A stretch of DNA of 64,000 nucleotides from Ceratorhiza oryzae-sativae (Eukaryota > Basidiomycota > Agaricomycetes > Cantharellales > Ceratobasidiaceae): assembly GCA_030998015.1 (NCBI GenBank), contig JARWMV010000252.1, positions 682,001 to 746,000 on the forward strand, read 5' to 3'. Shown here piece by piece: positions 12,150 through 23,628 of this stretch. The position numbers were made by a program, and so were the translations under genes. Position 1 is the first letter of the stretch; every line of letters starts with the position of its first letter. The notes under the pieces were generated by a model. The model was not told where the DNA came from, did not search any database, and was given only the letters and a program-made list of their open reading frames with translations.

Positions 12150-12581
12150 ATGACCGACGATCCAGTTTGCAAGGTATGAAACGCGCAATAATATATTATA
12201 ATGGCTAAATCCGAGTGGTGAAGGCACTGGCCGCGGCAAAGGAGAAGAAGGGTTAGTTGGTAGTGGTTGGAGTCGTCTTCCCAATAATGACTTTATCCAT
12301 TGTAGGGTGGGACTACAAGACCATTGCCGAGAAGCTTGGGGAGCCTGAAGACCGAGTTACCAAGGGTAGGCTGCCTTAGCTTTTGATACATTGCTAGCCG
12401 CTAACCACAGATTCCAGTGTTTACTGGCGAGATCAAGGCAACAACTGAAGAATTCAACAAGATCGCGAAGGTGCTGGATATTCACGACCAGGTTAGAGTG
12501 GTGTTGCCATTGATGAACCCTTGAATACTCACTTGTGCCTGTAATTAGCCTCCGCACGATAGCGCACATACTACCACATAG
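12150..12581 (+). CDS. 72-aa protein resembling a stand-alone cyanase N-terminal domain, copy 1
   Basis: Five exons (12150-12173, 12224-12251, 12306-12365, 12418-12491, 12549-12581) sum to 219 nt in frame. The product begins MTDDPVCKALAAAKEKKG, then WDYKTIAEKLGEPEDRV, VFTGEIKATTEEF and KIAKVLDI, and ends QPPHDSAHTTT. The pattern AKxxKGxxxxxIAxKxGxxExxVxxxxxGxxxxxxEExxxxAKVLxI is that of the helical N-terminal domain of cyanate hydratase. However, the C-terminal dimerisation domain with the catalytic Arg, Glu and Ser is absent, so cyanase activity is not expected. A His-rich tail PPHDSAH takes its place. Function unknown; could be a small HTH-like protein or cyanase-derived regulator. Resemblance is from pattern recognition, not a search. 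Confidence 0.65.
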
Positions 12582-13190
12582 TGGTTGCATCATGTTAATT
12601 TTTGTACTTTAACAACGATGTCACTTATTGATGTAAAGCATGATATATAAAGCGTCAGATTGTGTTCAAGTGCCATGCCCTAGAAAGCCACACGGGAACT
12701 GGCCAATCAAATGTGGTTGATTGCGTGTTAACGAGGCGGGGGTTCGCAACTTCTTTATCCTTCTTTGTCCTTCCAAGGTTAGTTAGATTCGAGGTTGCTT
12801 ATGGCATAACCCATATGCGTTCCAATCTCACTCTGCTCCTTCACCAATTTTTGAAGTCTCCTAACAAAAATGGTGACTACGCGTTGGGTTTACACTCAGA
12901 CTAAGCTGTGGTCGCACCATTGACGCATCTAGGCGCGGTGCGCCTACCAAAGTGCGCTTCGGCGGCGTTTATTTCAAGGCCCATATGAGCTCTTGTAGAA
13001 CATTCTACGATTATAATCTTCTCTTGAAACTCTTTAATCTCAATGAGGGATTGCCGTACGCACTCAGAGCGCCCCATTGTAAGTAAGCGCTTGTTCTGGA
13101 GCGCTTCAGGGCCTTACGACCGCATGCTTAAAAGGCCGCCCGGCGCACCTGCACCTCAACTGCATTACCGCACTCTACCACCACAACACC
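12582..13190. other. Intergenic between the duplicated mini-genes
   Basis: About 0.6 kb with no supported gene. Its 3' end holds the upstream element of copy 2. Confidence 0.5.
13127..13150 (+). promoter_or_regulatory. Upstream element shared by the two mini-genes, copy 2
   Basis: TTAAAAGGCCGCCCGGCGCA-like block about 41 bp before the ATG at 13191, matching the block at 12084-12105 at nearly the same spacing. Confidence 0.4.
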
Positions 13191-13624
13191 ATGAGCGAAA
13201 AGCCAACCTGTCCAGTATGTTCCCTTTGTATGTGTAGAAAATGCAGCTAAATGCGTACTATGAAGGTTGTCGCTGCTGCAAAGGAGGAGAAAGGTCAGTC
13301 GTTTGTGGCTAGTCGTTGGTGGTTGTTCACTCAACAGCCGAGCGGTCTGTCATAGGATTGGATTACAAGACAATCGCAGATAAGATTGGCGAGCCTGAAG
13401 CGCGAGTCGCCCAGGGTAAGGGACATTGACCTTGGACTTGGTGCGCCGTCGCTGATTCCTAATTCTAGTACTTACTGGCGGAGCCCACCCGTCGGCTAAC
13501 GAACTGAACGCAATCAAGAATGCGCTTGACATCCAGGCTCGGTTTGTCTAGTAGATCAATCAATAATTAGTCAAAGCTGACCTGGCTGTAGGCCCCCCAC
13601 GATAGTGCGCACAGGACCGATTGA
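13191..13624 (+). CDS. 73-aa protein resembling a stand-alone cyanase N-terminal domain, copy 2
   Basis: Paralog of 12150-12581 with the same five-exon layout: 13191-13214, 13266-13293, 13356-13415, 13469-13545, 13592-13624 (222 nt, in frame). The product starts MSEKPTCPVVAAAKEEKG, then LDYKTIADKIGEPEARV, VLTGGAHPSANELN and KNALDIQARF, and ends APHDSAHRTD. The last intron needs a weak GTCTAG donor at 13546 to keep the PHDSAH tail. The stronger GTTTGT donor at 13542 would shift the tail out of frame. The conserved residues, intron phases and the HDSAH tail argue that both copies are real and under constraint. No catalytic cyanase domain follows. Confidence 0.62.
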
Positions 13625-13891
13625 TTCCGCTTCACCGTAATCTGTATTCTGCCATGTATGAATAGCTGAATAAAACATTGGTGTATGAGAAAACCTAGGG
13701 AGATCAACCGTAATGTCAATAGTCGCCAGCTCGACCAATAATAAGACGCTCATTGCCCTTTGGCGAGCGCTCGTGATTTCTCTAGCCACCTTGGATGATC
13801 CAAATATGGTGATGCAATGCGCATTTAAACCAGATACTCTATCAATAAATGTAAATAAGAACATCCATGTATAAATAGGACTCAGCAAGGA

Positions 13892-15376
13892 TCAAACTGA
13901 GGCAATAGCATCTGCAGTGGGGGGCAGCAGTAAGTCCGCTGGAGTACACCTCGATTCTGGTTTGTTTTCGAGTCCGCGCTCTATCTCGGCCCCCGCACCC
14001 TTCACTTTTCGCGCTTCCACCACACGTTTGTTCATAATTTCTTTGACTTGGCTCATGATTCCTTCACCGCCTGATATATCTCCTCCGTCAGGAAGATCTC
14101 TTTCGAGCATTTCATAGGATCTTGCTTGGGCTATCCTCTGACGAAATGCTTTCCGTGCATCTTTGGACAATGCCTCTCGAGATTCAGGACTCGACGGGGA
14201 TGTGATTTGTTGAATGCAGTGTTTTGTATTGAAGAATAGATTGTCGAGATATTTTGCCTGTGTGGGACATGAAGGGCAGGTTGAATACGATGTCACTAGT
14301 TGCACTCACAAGTCGCAAGTATTCTGGTATCATCTCCAACTCGGCGTCCCGCAGAGGCTGAGAAGCATCGAAGCAGCTAGGGTTCGACTCAGCCGCTCGC
14401 GCCAGCATCACGCTCGTCGCACCAGTGGCGTCCCGAATCTCCTGCGCAGCCGCTGCTCCCGAACAATCCCCGTTGTAAATCACTGCAATCCGCCGTCCCG
14501 TCTTGTCCTTCCGCTTCAATTTCTGCAACTTGGTCCACGGCCTCTCGCATCCGTGCAGTGACTGCCGGCGTCGTTGGTCGCATCTCGCGAGTACGGCAAT
14601 GCACAGTAAGGGCACTAATTCCGCCCTCCCGCCATATCCTGCTGACAAGCGAACGGGTAGCTTCGGCGTCTGGGAGTAGTCGTATCTTGGCGCTGATCGG
14701 GACATTGGAGGGGAGTGTCTCACGAAGTTTGGATAGAATGCCGCAGAGTAGATCGGGGGTTGTGAGGAGAGCTGCTCCCATTCCCGCGTGAACACTGAAT
14801 GGTTTGGGGCATCCGCAGTTTAGGTCAAAGCCGGCTACGTCCTGGACTACAGTCTGAGCAGCCTGAGCGGCGAGATTGGGGTTAGAAGATCCTATCTGGA
14901 AAATGAGGTGTGTTCGCTCGATCGGATGGGTGGTAAACACTGGGGCCTTAGAGTTTGGCTTTATGTAGCTAATGACTCCTGTGCGCTCTGTCATTCAATG
15001 AGTCAACAGAGAGTATTTGAAGCTAAATAGGCATATCTCACTGTCCACAATACGCTCACAGCCTATTATTGCCCTATCCACAATTTCCGGACTCCACACC
15101 AGTGACGCTCCGTACTTGAGGCTCAGCAAACGGGTTGGCACTAAATAGAGGGAGATTAGCGGGCTAGTGCAGATGGGTGCTCAAGACCTGGACCTTACGT
15201 GACCCAGAGCGTACCATAGGTGCCAATACAACTCCGTTTTTATAATCAACTGGAATACGCCACGAATCATCTATAGTTGCTTGTGTCTTGTCCCCAACCG
15301 TATCGTCTGATAGTTTTGCTCGCTTCAGGGGTCGAGGCGAAGAAGGCGGCGAAGGCGGATCTCGGGATACAGCCAT
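13892..15376 (-). CDS. DUS2: tRNA-dihydrouridine(20) synthase, DUS2-like (one apparent frame break)
   Basis: FMN enzyme reducing uridine 20 in the D-loop of tRNAs. The start MAVSRDPPSPPSS is at 15376, followed by NGVVLAPMVRSGSLPTRLL, the TIM-barrel entry of the family. The hallmark DLNCGCPKPFSVHAGMGAAL places it in the Dus2 class; its Cys is the active-site acid. ALTVHCRTREMRP follows. Then AVIYNGDCSGAAAAQEI and DATGATSVMLARAAESNP form the phosphate-binding part, and a helical C-terminus contains YLDNLFFNTKHCI. The reading frame shifts by one base near 14520-14522 (an A run on the coding strand): removing one A restores VAELKRKDKTGRR. Otherwise intact. Stop at 13892-13894. Confidence 0.82.
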
Positions 15377-15831
15377 AATGTTCCGGCGAATAAAGCAAAT
15401 ATTTGTGTTGAAATTTTTAGCAGGTTTAGAGAATCTTGCGCAAAGTGTGTAGAGACAGAGACCCCTCATGCGCAGGGGAGGTGGTAGATTTCTCCAGGCG
15501 AAATTATAGCATGACTCAGCATCGGTTAAGCGTGGGAGGCTGTACAGATCCTGAAGAATATGTACTAGCATGCGCCTAGAGATTGACCTTGAAATAAAGT
15601 ACAGCGTTTATAGTAAGGTAGCCCAAGTGCAAGGCAAGTTTTTAGTGGTCAGATATTGGTAAATTTGGTTCGGTGTGGGGGCACCGTCAAGTCTTGCATT
15701 TAACTGAAGAAATCCGAATCGTATCAAAAGGGGCTCGCGATTGAAGCTCAGAAGCAAGAGTGTTGGGGCAATCACATCACCGTACCATTAAACGACATAG
15801 AAAGTGTAACGGTAAAATATCAAGACAGTGT
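15377..15831. other. Intergenic between DUS2 and PFA4
   Basis: About 0.45 kb. Holds the DUS2 upstream region and the 3' flank of PFA4; nothing else recognised. Confidence 0.5.
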
Positions 15832-18118
15832 TCAATCATCAGCGTACGTGCCTACATGACTGGCCAGCGCCTCGTCCTCAGAGGAATCAGGGGTTTCCGG
15901 AATATAGGTATTGTACCTCACAGGAGCGACCTCGACAAAATCGTTACCCTCCTCTGGTGGTTCCACGTCCCATCCATCTTCCTGTCCTTCTAGCTCTAAT
16001 GGTTCAACTTCTTCGTCTTCAGCTCCATAAATTCCTCGGCTTTGAGCATAGCGAGCAACAATCTCTTCGTTCGTCATCGGACGGACCTCCCATCCTTCGG
16101 AGCCCCGTCGTACCCGCACATTGCGATCATAGCTTCCCTCGGCCTCGTAATCACTTGACACGCGCGATGGAGATGAATTCGAACTGTCGTAATACTCATG
16201 GTCAAATTGTTTATCAGCTTCGTTCGACTCGGGTTGAGGAGGCTGGTAGGAAGGATGATATGGGGAATGGTTGTTTCGATTGCGGAGCCCTGGGTTTAGC
16301 CCATCATTGCCATAGGTCCACGGCGAGCCCTGGAGCCTAGCCTGGAGCGTCTTGGACGCGGCAAGGTTTCGGTCTTTGTTAACACCTGGCTCTTTTGGCG
16401 GCCATACAAATTGTACATCTGGATCTGGGGAAGAGTTAGGTTAGCTTAAAGCTTTAGATGGGCCTAATCAAGAGGGGAAACTAAATGGCATAATCAGTTT
16501 CTTTTGTTCATCTCATACAAGCATACAAGTCATACCTCACCTGTAACACATCTAATTCAAGGGCCCTAGCACCGTCTATCACACAAGATCTCCTTCTTCT
16601 TCTTCAACGGACCGTAAGCGTGCTCCACCTCGGGATCCGCTAGCACCGCCTTCATCTACATCCGCGTCTGTGCTTGACCATCCATTCTCACGCCGAGCCG
16701 AGGAGCTATGGTCCCGGTCTCTGTCTTTGTGAAACTCGATCCACTTACCCGAGCCCTCTGCAACAGGAAAGCTGAGCCCGGTCCCACGCATGCGTTGCGG
16801 CCAACACCATAGCCATGGCCGTTCGCCAAGAACGGCACGAATGTTCACCCACATGCCAAGGTGCTGACGCGCTAGATGTAAGTCAAATTCTCCATCGTAT
16901 ATAGGGCGTGGCTTACATAGGGAAATTTGAGCTATGGATGGCAGAGATTCAGAGGCGATGATAGGTCTACTCAAGCCGGTCGAACGTACCTCCCGTATCT
17001 TGCCTCGGCGTATAAGAGTCGCAACTTTGTCTTTCTCCCAGCCTTCAATAGTGGTTTGATTCGAGGCAACGCAATAAAAGTGGTAGATACTGTTAGGCAG
17101 TTAGAGGGTTGCACATTGAGATTACCATATCTTGACTCACCTAAATCCGCCAACTAACAATATAACGGGAACGCAGGCTGCGTAATTCAGGATCATGAAT
17201 ACAAGCTCCCCTGTCGATGGCTCCGCCTAGGAATATATGCAATGAGACATCGCGTTTGCTAGAGCCACTAGTTCACCTACAAAATAACCATTCACAGTCA
17301 TCGCCTGCCATACTCGCGTAGAAACCATAGCTAGGTGGTAGCTGCATGCGACATCGACGAAAAACAAAAAGCGAATAAAGTGGCCGTAGTTGAAGTCTAG
17401 TGAGTCAAACACGGTCAGCCACGCTCTATACCAAGAATCAAATAAGCTTACGGCCAACACAGTTATTTACCCATGGGCAATGGTGATCTGTTGGCTGACC
17501 CATCAGAAGATTACACGTAACAACTGCGGACCGAGGCTCACCCATTCGCAAAACACATTTTTTGCACTGTCGGCAATGATGCGCTGAGTTTTTAAAGATT
17601 GAGGCCTGCTGTGGCATGCGGCTGTACGGTAGACTCACCTCGGGGAGGCTTGTACCGAGCACAGGTGCGACAATATCGTGGCGCGCCGGTCAATTTTTTC
17701 ACCTCATACCCCTCCGTTGATCTGAGGTCGGGTTGCTATATTCAAGTGGTGAATCTAAGTACACTAATGATAGGGAAACAATCTTACCCATCCTTTAGGA
17801 ACAGTGCCTGGATCTGTCCGAACAGTTAATATATAGTTCCAGAAGACCATCCCAACAAGTAAACTACGGTAGCACAATCGTAAGAGGCTGTAAAGAAAGC
17901 CATAGTAGTGATTACTTACTTGAAGGGCACTAGCAACGCCAACAACGGAATGCTCAAGGTACGTCCATACCAAGGCCAGATTATGAATATTTGTGAAGAG
18001 TACGAAATAAAGGATATGAGAGATAGCGTGAAGCCAACCCTATAAAATTTCATGAATTAACTGTATTTTCATTGTGAGTTCCGGGCACATACCAGAGCCT
18101 TCCAACGATGCGTCCCAT
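15832..18118 (-). CDS. PFA4: DHHC palmitoyltransferase, PFA4-type
   Basis: Endoplasmic-reticulum S-palmitoyltransferase; the yeast homolog acylates the chitin synthase Chs3 so that it can leave the ER. The start MGRIVGRLW at 18118 splices into [18 protein letters not shown], the first membrane helix, followed by IIWPWYGR. Next come [22 protein letters not shown] and the zinc-binding [14 protein letters not shown], then the catalytic [13 protein letters not shown] later exon holds [16 protein letters not shown], typical of Pfa4. The C-terminus is acidic and includes [20 protein letters not shown], stop at 15832. It is split by about nine short introns. A class IV (Chs3-type) chitin synthase, its probable client, is encoded at the right end of this same window. 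Divergent from ALKBH6 with 222 bp between starts. Confidence 0.86.
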
Positions 18119-18340
18119 TGCGCGGTTGTGGAGGACGAGAGGCACAAGTGTAACGTGGCTGTGCTCATGTTTGGCGACAAAACCCGGTCGCTTTCACAGC
18201 CGTCATCGACTGGTTTGATTTCCCTTCATTCCCGATTCAAATATTTACAACACTCAAATCCAGTGTGTTCTAGCTCCGACCCATATCTTCCCGACCCGGA
18301 CCTTAAGTCCTCTCATTTGTAGAAGCGTTACGGTTAAGGA

Positions 18341-19468
18341 ATGGATCTACTGGATTCTCACAGAGTCGGCCAGTTTCCGGTACATTATATTCCAGATTTT
18401 ATCAGCGAAAGCGAAGAATCAGCACTGCTGCGGAAGATTGAAGAGTCTCCGGTGGGGAAATGGCGCAATCTGCCAAACCGCCGGTGAGCAACAAATTAGC
18501 TCGCCAAGGCGTTGGTGGATTCTAACCGAGACCGCTCGACGGGGTTATTCAGCCTCCAAGTCTGGGGTAAGCCTCTCATTAAATGATAGAGTCTTGGTTT
18601 ACTTATTTGCCCCCCTCAAGGTGGTGAGCTGACCAAGTCGGGGGCGTTGATTCCTCAAGACCTGCCGACATTCGTCACATCATTGTAAGCCACCCCTATT
18701 TGCCGCTCATCCATAACCCATATTCTAATGGCGCATCAAGCCCAGACATTATCGGCAGGCTTCGAGAAACAGGTGCATTCACTTCCACTTCGCAAGGGAC
18801 GGCCAATCACATAATCTTAAATGAGGTAGGTTTACGCCTAACTTCCACCCAACCGCGCCGTTTGATATACATAACTCATTAGTACCTTCCTGGGCAAGGC
18901 ATAACGGTTTGTGTGTTTTTTATTCCCTCGGGCTTTTGTAACCGATACCCCACAGCCGCATCAGGATGGGCCAGCTTACTACCCGGTAGTTGCGACATTA
19001 TCTCTTGGATCTCATGCCGTTATGGATTACTATCGATACCAAACCCCACCGGACGCCGGAAGTACGAACGCTCCGCCCGAAAGCTCAGGGAAAGTTATAG
19101 ATCCCTCCCCTGTTCTTCACCTTTTACTTGAGCCACGTAGTCTCGTGATTACTCACGGTAGCCTATATGCGGAACACTTACATGGAATCGTTGGAGTCGA
19201 GCAAGATGTTTTTATTTCATCACACCGCCCACCCCTCGAGATATTCGACAAACAGCCAAAGCGGAACACCACCCGGGTCCTCTTCGCTCGAGATATAGCA
19301 AACGTAAGGCTACTTGGGGATTCGGACTTGCGCGACCGGCTTGAGCGATTAGAATCGGAAGAAAGCGACCATGTGCTTGAACTAGAGAGGCGCACACGAA
19401 CAAGTTTAACGTGCCGTGTAGTAGAACGGACGGCGCCTGCAGTTGGAAGGTTGATGAGGCTTCGATGA
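18341..19468 (+). CDS. ALKBH6: AlkB-family 2-oxoglutarate/Fe(II) dioxygenase, ALKBH6-like
   Basis: Start MDLLDSHRVGQFPVHYIPDF at 18341 matches the usual ALKBH6 opening. Further exons give KWRNLPNRR, then LPTFVTS and NHIILNEYLPGQGI. The iron ligands His and Asp sit in PHQDGPAYYPVVATLSLGSH, the distal His in LYAEHLHGI, and the 2-oxoglutarate-binding Arg residues in TRTSLTCRVV near the C-terminus. Members of this branch act on nucleic acids or RNA; the exact substrate is unsettled. All catalytic residues are present. About five exons. The start lies 222 bp from the divergent PFA4 start, so the two probably share a promoter region. Confidence 0.86.
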
Positions 19469-19963
19469 TAGCATCCTCGCGCGGACAGGGACCAGCTTGC
19501 CTCAGTGCTGTCGAGTCGGGATGATGCTATATTCCATGTATGTGGATCACACATAGACAGTTCATATTTTCTTGTTTGACCTGCAGAGTTCTGTGTAGTA
19601 AGCTTGATGTTACCGCTGTGTGACAAATATTGCGGGATATTTGATCTCTTTGTTCTAAGCTTTCGTATCCCTTGGACAAGGTGCCGGGGATAGCGCCATG
19701 TAGCACATTCCTCAGCTCTGATCCGGCCTCCATTCCCCATAGACATTCAGGTTTGGTGATGAATCCGTGCGATAGCTGGATTAACGTGAACCTCACGGTA
19801 TCTTGACGAGTATTTATCACTGTTTATCTGCACCAATCAATTGAGAATGGCAATGACGTAAGCCGCAATCGTTTTGTGCTAGCCACGACCACTACTAAGG
19901 ATAAGATACCCTGTGTTCTGTTTAGCGGCCCTCGTTTGTGCCATACCCCGACTGCATTGGAAA
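19469..19963. other. Intergenic, no supported gene
   Basis: About 0.5 kb. Minus-strand open frames here are antisense to ALKBH6 or unrelated to any family I know. Contains the upstream region of the SAP-like gene A. Confidence 0.5.
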
Positions 19964-21417
19964 ATGGTGTCTAGCTCAACGTATACTCTCCCTCCTATCA
20001 ACGCAGGCGATGCTTTTACTTGTCAAGGCAGTGGCCTGTTGTATGAAGAGATTCCTCGCATTCCCGTCGAAGAGCTTCGTGTCCTGCTTAGCGATGGATC
20101 TGGACAGTCTATGGCAGGAAACCGTAAAGAGTGGGTATTATCTTCTATGCTCCCCTAGGCCGCTGGTTTTACGGATGGCGAGCTTCATACAGGCCAAAGA
20201 AATGGTTCCAGGCACAGTGCGCACATTATGGTCTACCAACAAGGGGAGCTGTGGCCAATCTCCGCGCTCAGTTGGATGACTTTCTCACGTCACCGGCCGC
20301 AAAGGTCCCAGATGATATAGCTCAACTTGAAATCGAGAAGAATGATGAATATAACGAACTTAACGAGCGCATTCGAGGTCTAACGACTCGTGCACGAAGC
20401 CCAACTCCTGGAAGGACTAGGCGAGTCACTATGTCGAATACCCCCGAGTCACGCGCCCCTGCATCGGGTGCCCCCACGAGTTCTAGAACGCCGAGGTCAC
20501 GAACTAAAAGCCTCACGGGATCCTCGCAAACTCCTCTTGAACCCGAGCCGCAGACGCCAGTCAAGCGTGGTCGCGGGCGTCCTCGCAAATCAGAGCCTGC
20601 ACATCGGGGCGTGACTCAAATTGCGCAGACGAACGAGCAAATACAAGAAATACCTCTCGCTTCCTCAGGCTCGAACCGACCAGTTCCTCCCTCTCAGCAT
20701 GATTCCATGACCTCGGCGTATCCAGAGCTAGATGACGACGCGATGCAGGCTCTGGACGAAATCGAGAAAAATATTGATTTCGTGGAAACAGATCCAGACG
20801 GGGATAGCCAGATGAACCCTCCCAGCTCGCGCCCTGCTTCGCCTGCCTCGATGCCTGCCCCACCCGCTCCGCCCCAGACTCCTCGGCGCGGCCCCGCTGC
20901 TTTCGACATATCCCCTTCTAAGAAATCACCTAAAGCTACGCTCGAGCGAGATGTCGTGTCTGGAATGTGGTCGCTGCGCGTTACTAGTTATACAACCCCA
21001 AACCTCATCTCTGCTCGACGGGAACAGTCTAGCCTTAGGGGTTCTATGAACTTACATCTTGCAGAGGATAAGCGATCGCTTGTGGGGGAGTTTAGCATCT
21101 TGGGTATGGACGGAGTACTTCAAAGTAAGACACTCGAAGGACGGATAGATGGCGCATATGCCCGTTTGCTATTTGTTGGGCAGATGACTATTGCTAAGGA
21201 GGGAAACGGCCAGGGAGAAACCATTAACAGAGTGCTTGGTCCGTCACCATCCCAGAATGGATACTTGCGTTTCAGCGATGGGTGCAAAGCAGGCGATGGT
21301 CGATTCATGCTAAAAGGTGTGCTTCAGGGAGAAGGATTTGGGAAAGTCGATTTTGAAGGCACAAGACAAGGCGAAGAGCAAGAGTTGTGTGCCAACTGGG
21401 ATGACTTTGTCGATTGA
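19964..21417 (+). CDS. SAP-like / AT-hook protein, tandem family copy A (463 aa)
   Basis: Exons 19964-20130 and 20193-21417, one 62-bp intron. The N-terminal 75 residues are shared with copies B and C: LLYEEIPRIPVEELRVLL, then PKKWFQAQCAHYGLPT and a helix VANLRAQL. The arrangement resembles an extended SAP-type helix-turn-helix DNA-binding module. The middle is low complexity and includes KRGRGRPRK at about residues 178-187, a classical AT-hook for the minor groove. The C-terminus (about 306-463) starts DVVSGMWSLRVTS and ends CANWDDFVD; it is rich in alternating hydrophobic residues (NLHLAEDKRSLVGEFSILG) and is conserved in copy C. Likely nuclear and DNA-bound. I do not recognise the C-terminal domain. 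Confidence 0.75.
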
Positions 21418-22005
21418 TATCTAGATGTGTTTGTAGGCTGTATCGCTCGAATTGAACATGGATTGAAATCATATTGTTGCAAATAGACACTGTTGGATAG
21501 GGTACAGTAACCTTCCTTTGACACGGTGGTTCAGGGGAGCAAAGTTAATTCCTGCTGCACACGGGGCCAACGAACTGACACCTTGGCAGCTTTGGGCTGG
21601 GTTAACATTGACCACTCAAGACACTACACCTCTCAAAACATGAAACCATATGGTCACTCGAAATGGGGCTGGGGATTAATGATTTATCGGTGGGTTCTCA
21701 GGAAAAATACGTCATCTGGCTGTCCAGATTAGGACTACATAGGAGCGTCGAACCCACATTAGCACTCCATTGTTGCAATTTACGCTCACCTATGGCAATG
21801 GGAATAACATTGGATCTATCCAGTCGCACAATACACGTATATAGCGGGTTTCCTGGAGCGCATCCTCACTTCGCTCGGACTAGCTTCCTTTTCCTTCGTT
21901 CAAATCCACTTTCTGTCGTCCTGAACTGCTGGTCAGACCGGCTACTCTTAGATAGAGTTTTTTGTATTTCGTTGCCACTACAATCGCCTTTACCTATTTG
22001 CTTTA
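21418..22005. other. Intergenic between family copies A and B
   Basis: About 0.6 kb. No supported gene; 5' flank of copy B. Confidence 0.5.
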
Positions 22006-22820
22006 ATGCCAACCATGACCGATTCGCCTTTCCTTACCCCCGCCATGCAACGTTTCACTGTTCGAGGCGGGCAGCTGCTTTACGCCAATATTCCACGGGA
22101 GCCTGTTCAAACCCTCTATGCATTATTGGCTCGTGGCTCCGGCCACGTTGTTCGAGGCGGTAAAAGGTAGGCATCCGTGTTGATCTTGTTGCCGTTCCAC
22201 TGATTGTATGCGTTTGTTTTAGGTCAAAGCTATGGTTCGAAGCGCAGTGTGCGCATTACCGACTTCCCACAAAGGCGACACTCGCGACACTTCGCCTTCG
22301 TCTTTTGAATTATCTCAAATCAATCCAAACACCGCTGGATCAAGCTGAACAAGGGCGTCGCGTTCTGGAAAGACAGCTGTGTGCGCTTGTAATCGCAGGG
22401 CAAATGGCCGAGTTTGTTACAAGCAAAACACTGCAGCCAGATCCCGTTTGGCCACAAAGGGACTCGACGCCAACAAATGGTCCTCAGACGCCTCGTAAAG
22501 CCACTTTGTTGTCTCCGCCAACTACTGGCAAAACTAGAACTCGACCCCGACGTGGGAATAGCTCCGAGGTGACAGAGTCCACAACTCTGATCCTCACCTC
22601 TCGGTGCAACACGATCCTGACTCCGGTATCTTGCACCAGTTATGGGCACAAGGAAGCGGAGTTAGGAGCCATCAAACGAAACGTCTGTGACATGAACGAT
22701 TCCACAAGGCATTGGGGCGATAATGTTTTTGCTCCACCCATGTCTCGGTCAGACTATTTCAATCCCAGCGTCCCATACATGCTAGCACCACCTGCCCAAC
22801 CAAAAACCATTCGGGTTTGA
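22006..22820 (+). CDS. SAP-like protein, tandem family copy B (252 aa, lacks the C-terminal domain)
   Basis: Exons 22006-22166 and 22223-22820, with the intron at the same position as in copies A and C. The N-terminal module is well kept: LLYANIPREPVQTLYALL, then SKLWFEAQCAHYRLPT and LATLRLRLLNYL. After it comes a basic, Ser/Thr/Pro-rich tail without the conserved beta-rich domain seen in A and C, ending at a stop at 22820. It may be a truncated duplicate whose 3' half has decayed, or a short regulator that keeps only the DNA/protein-binding module. In-frame ATGs at 22006 and 22015 are both possible starts. Confidence 0.65.
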
Positions 22821-23628
22821 AGATAGCCTTGTTCGTTCTAATCGGCCCTTGAGTTTCGATCACCGGCACGAAATTCACGCTCTGGGCGGGCCAACTGGGA
22901 AGAATGGCTTCCGATGTAAAATTGAAGGAAGGGTTACGCGCTAGGCTTGCTTTGCCTTTATGACATTATGAATGGATTTACATATGTGTATACCACTAAG
23001 CAATCAAAGATATGCATAAGCTGAACTGTTAGAACTTGGGTAGGTGCTGATGCTTGTTGTGAGCGTTGTCGTGTTCGCTATTCACCGCAGCTCGCTGCCT
23101 CATAGCGTAGCTGGGATCCATTCATAGTACGCTTACGGTACACAATAGCCAGTATAGTTGTGCTGTAAAACTGGTGGTGGCCAAAATTATCCATTTCCAG
23201 ACTCCCTTGTTTACGTTTACGTTCTCATCGGCCTCCCAGCATCACATTTGATAGGATTTACCTATATCCGCACGTGTCGAACTTAGGAAGTCGGACCTTG
23301 CAGGGTATAGTCAGATTTCACCTCCATAACTCTGGTTGTTCCCTTGTCTTATGCCAGCGGGCACCGGTTGGAATTGCCTTGACGGACGTGTTCCTCGGAA
23401 GGGGCTGGTTCATTTCGAGACTATATAAAGCCGGGGGAGTAACTGGTCGTTCAGTTGTTCTCGGCTTCTCTCTTTGCGCTTTTTCTTTTTCTTCTCTTTT
23501 TGACCTTTCCCTAGTCATTGTTGGTGCTGCCGGGCAGCTAATTTCTGACTCACAGTTTCAGTCATTTTACGATCCTATCTACTCCTTTCCAACAACTGCT
23601 ACACTCCTTCACACTTATATTTACTGCG
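22821..23628. other. Intergenic and 5' region of copy C
   Basis: About 0.8 kb without a supported gene. Its 3' end carries a TATA box and a pyrimidine-rich stretch (about 23465-23512), typical of a fungal promoter and leader. Confidence 0.5.
23421..23430 (+). promoter_or_regulatory. TATA box upstream of family copy C
   Basis: CTATATAAAG about 200 bp before the ATG at 23629, followed by a CT-rich tract that commonly marks the transcription start region in basidiomycetes. Confidence 0.55.

Noticed and set aside
13531..13600. GC-AG intron in mini-gene copy 2
   Set aside because: A GT donor four bases downstream of the obvious one (13546) keeps frame, so a non-canonical intron is not needed.
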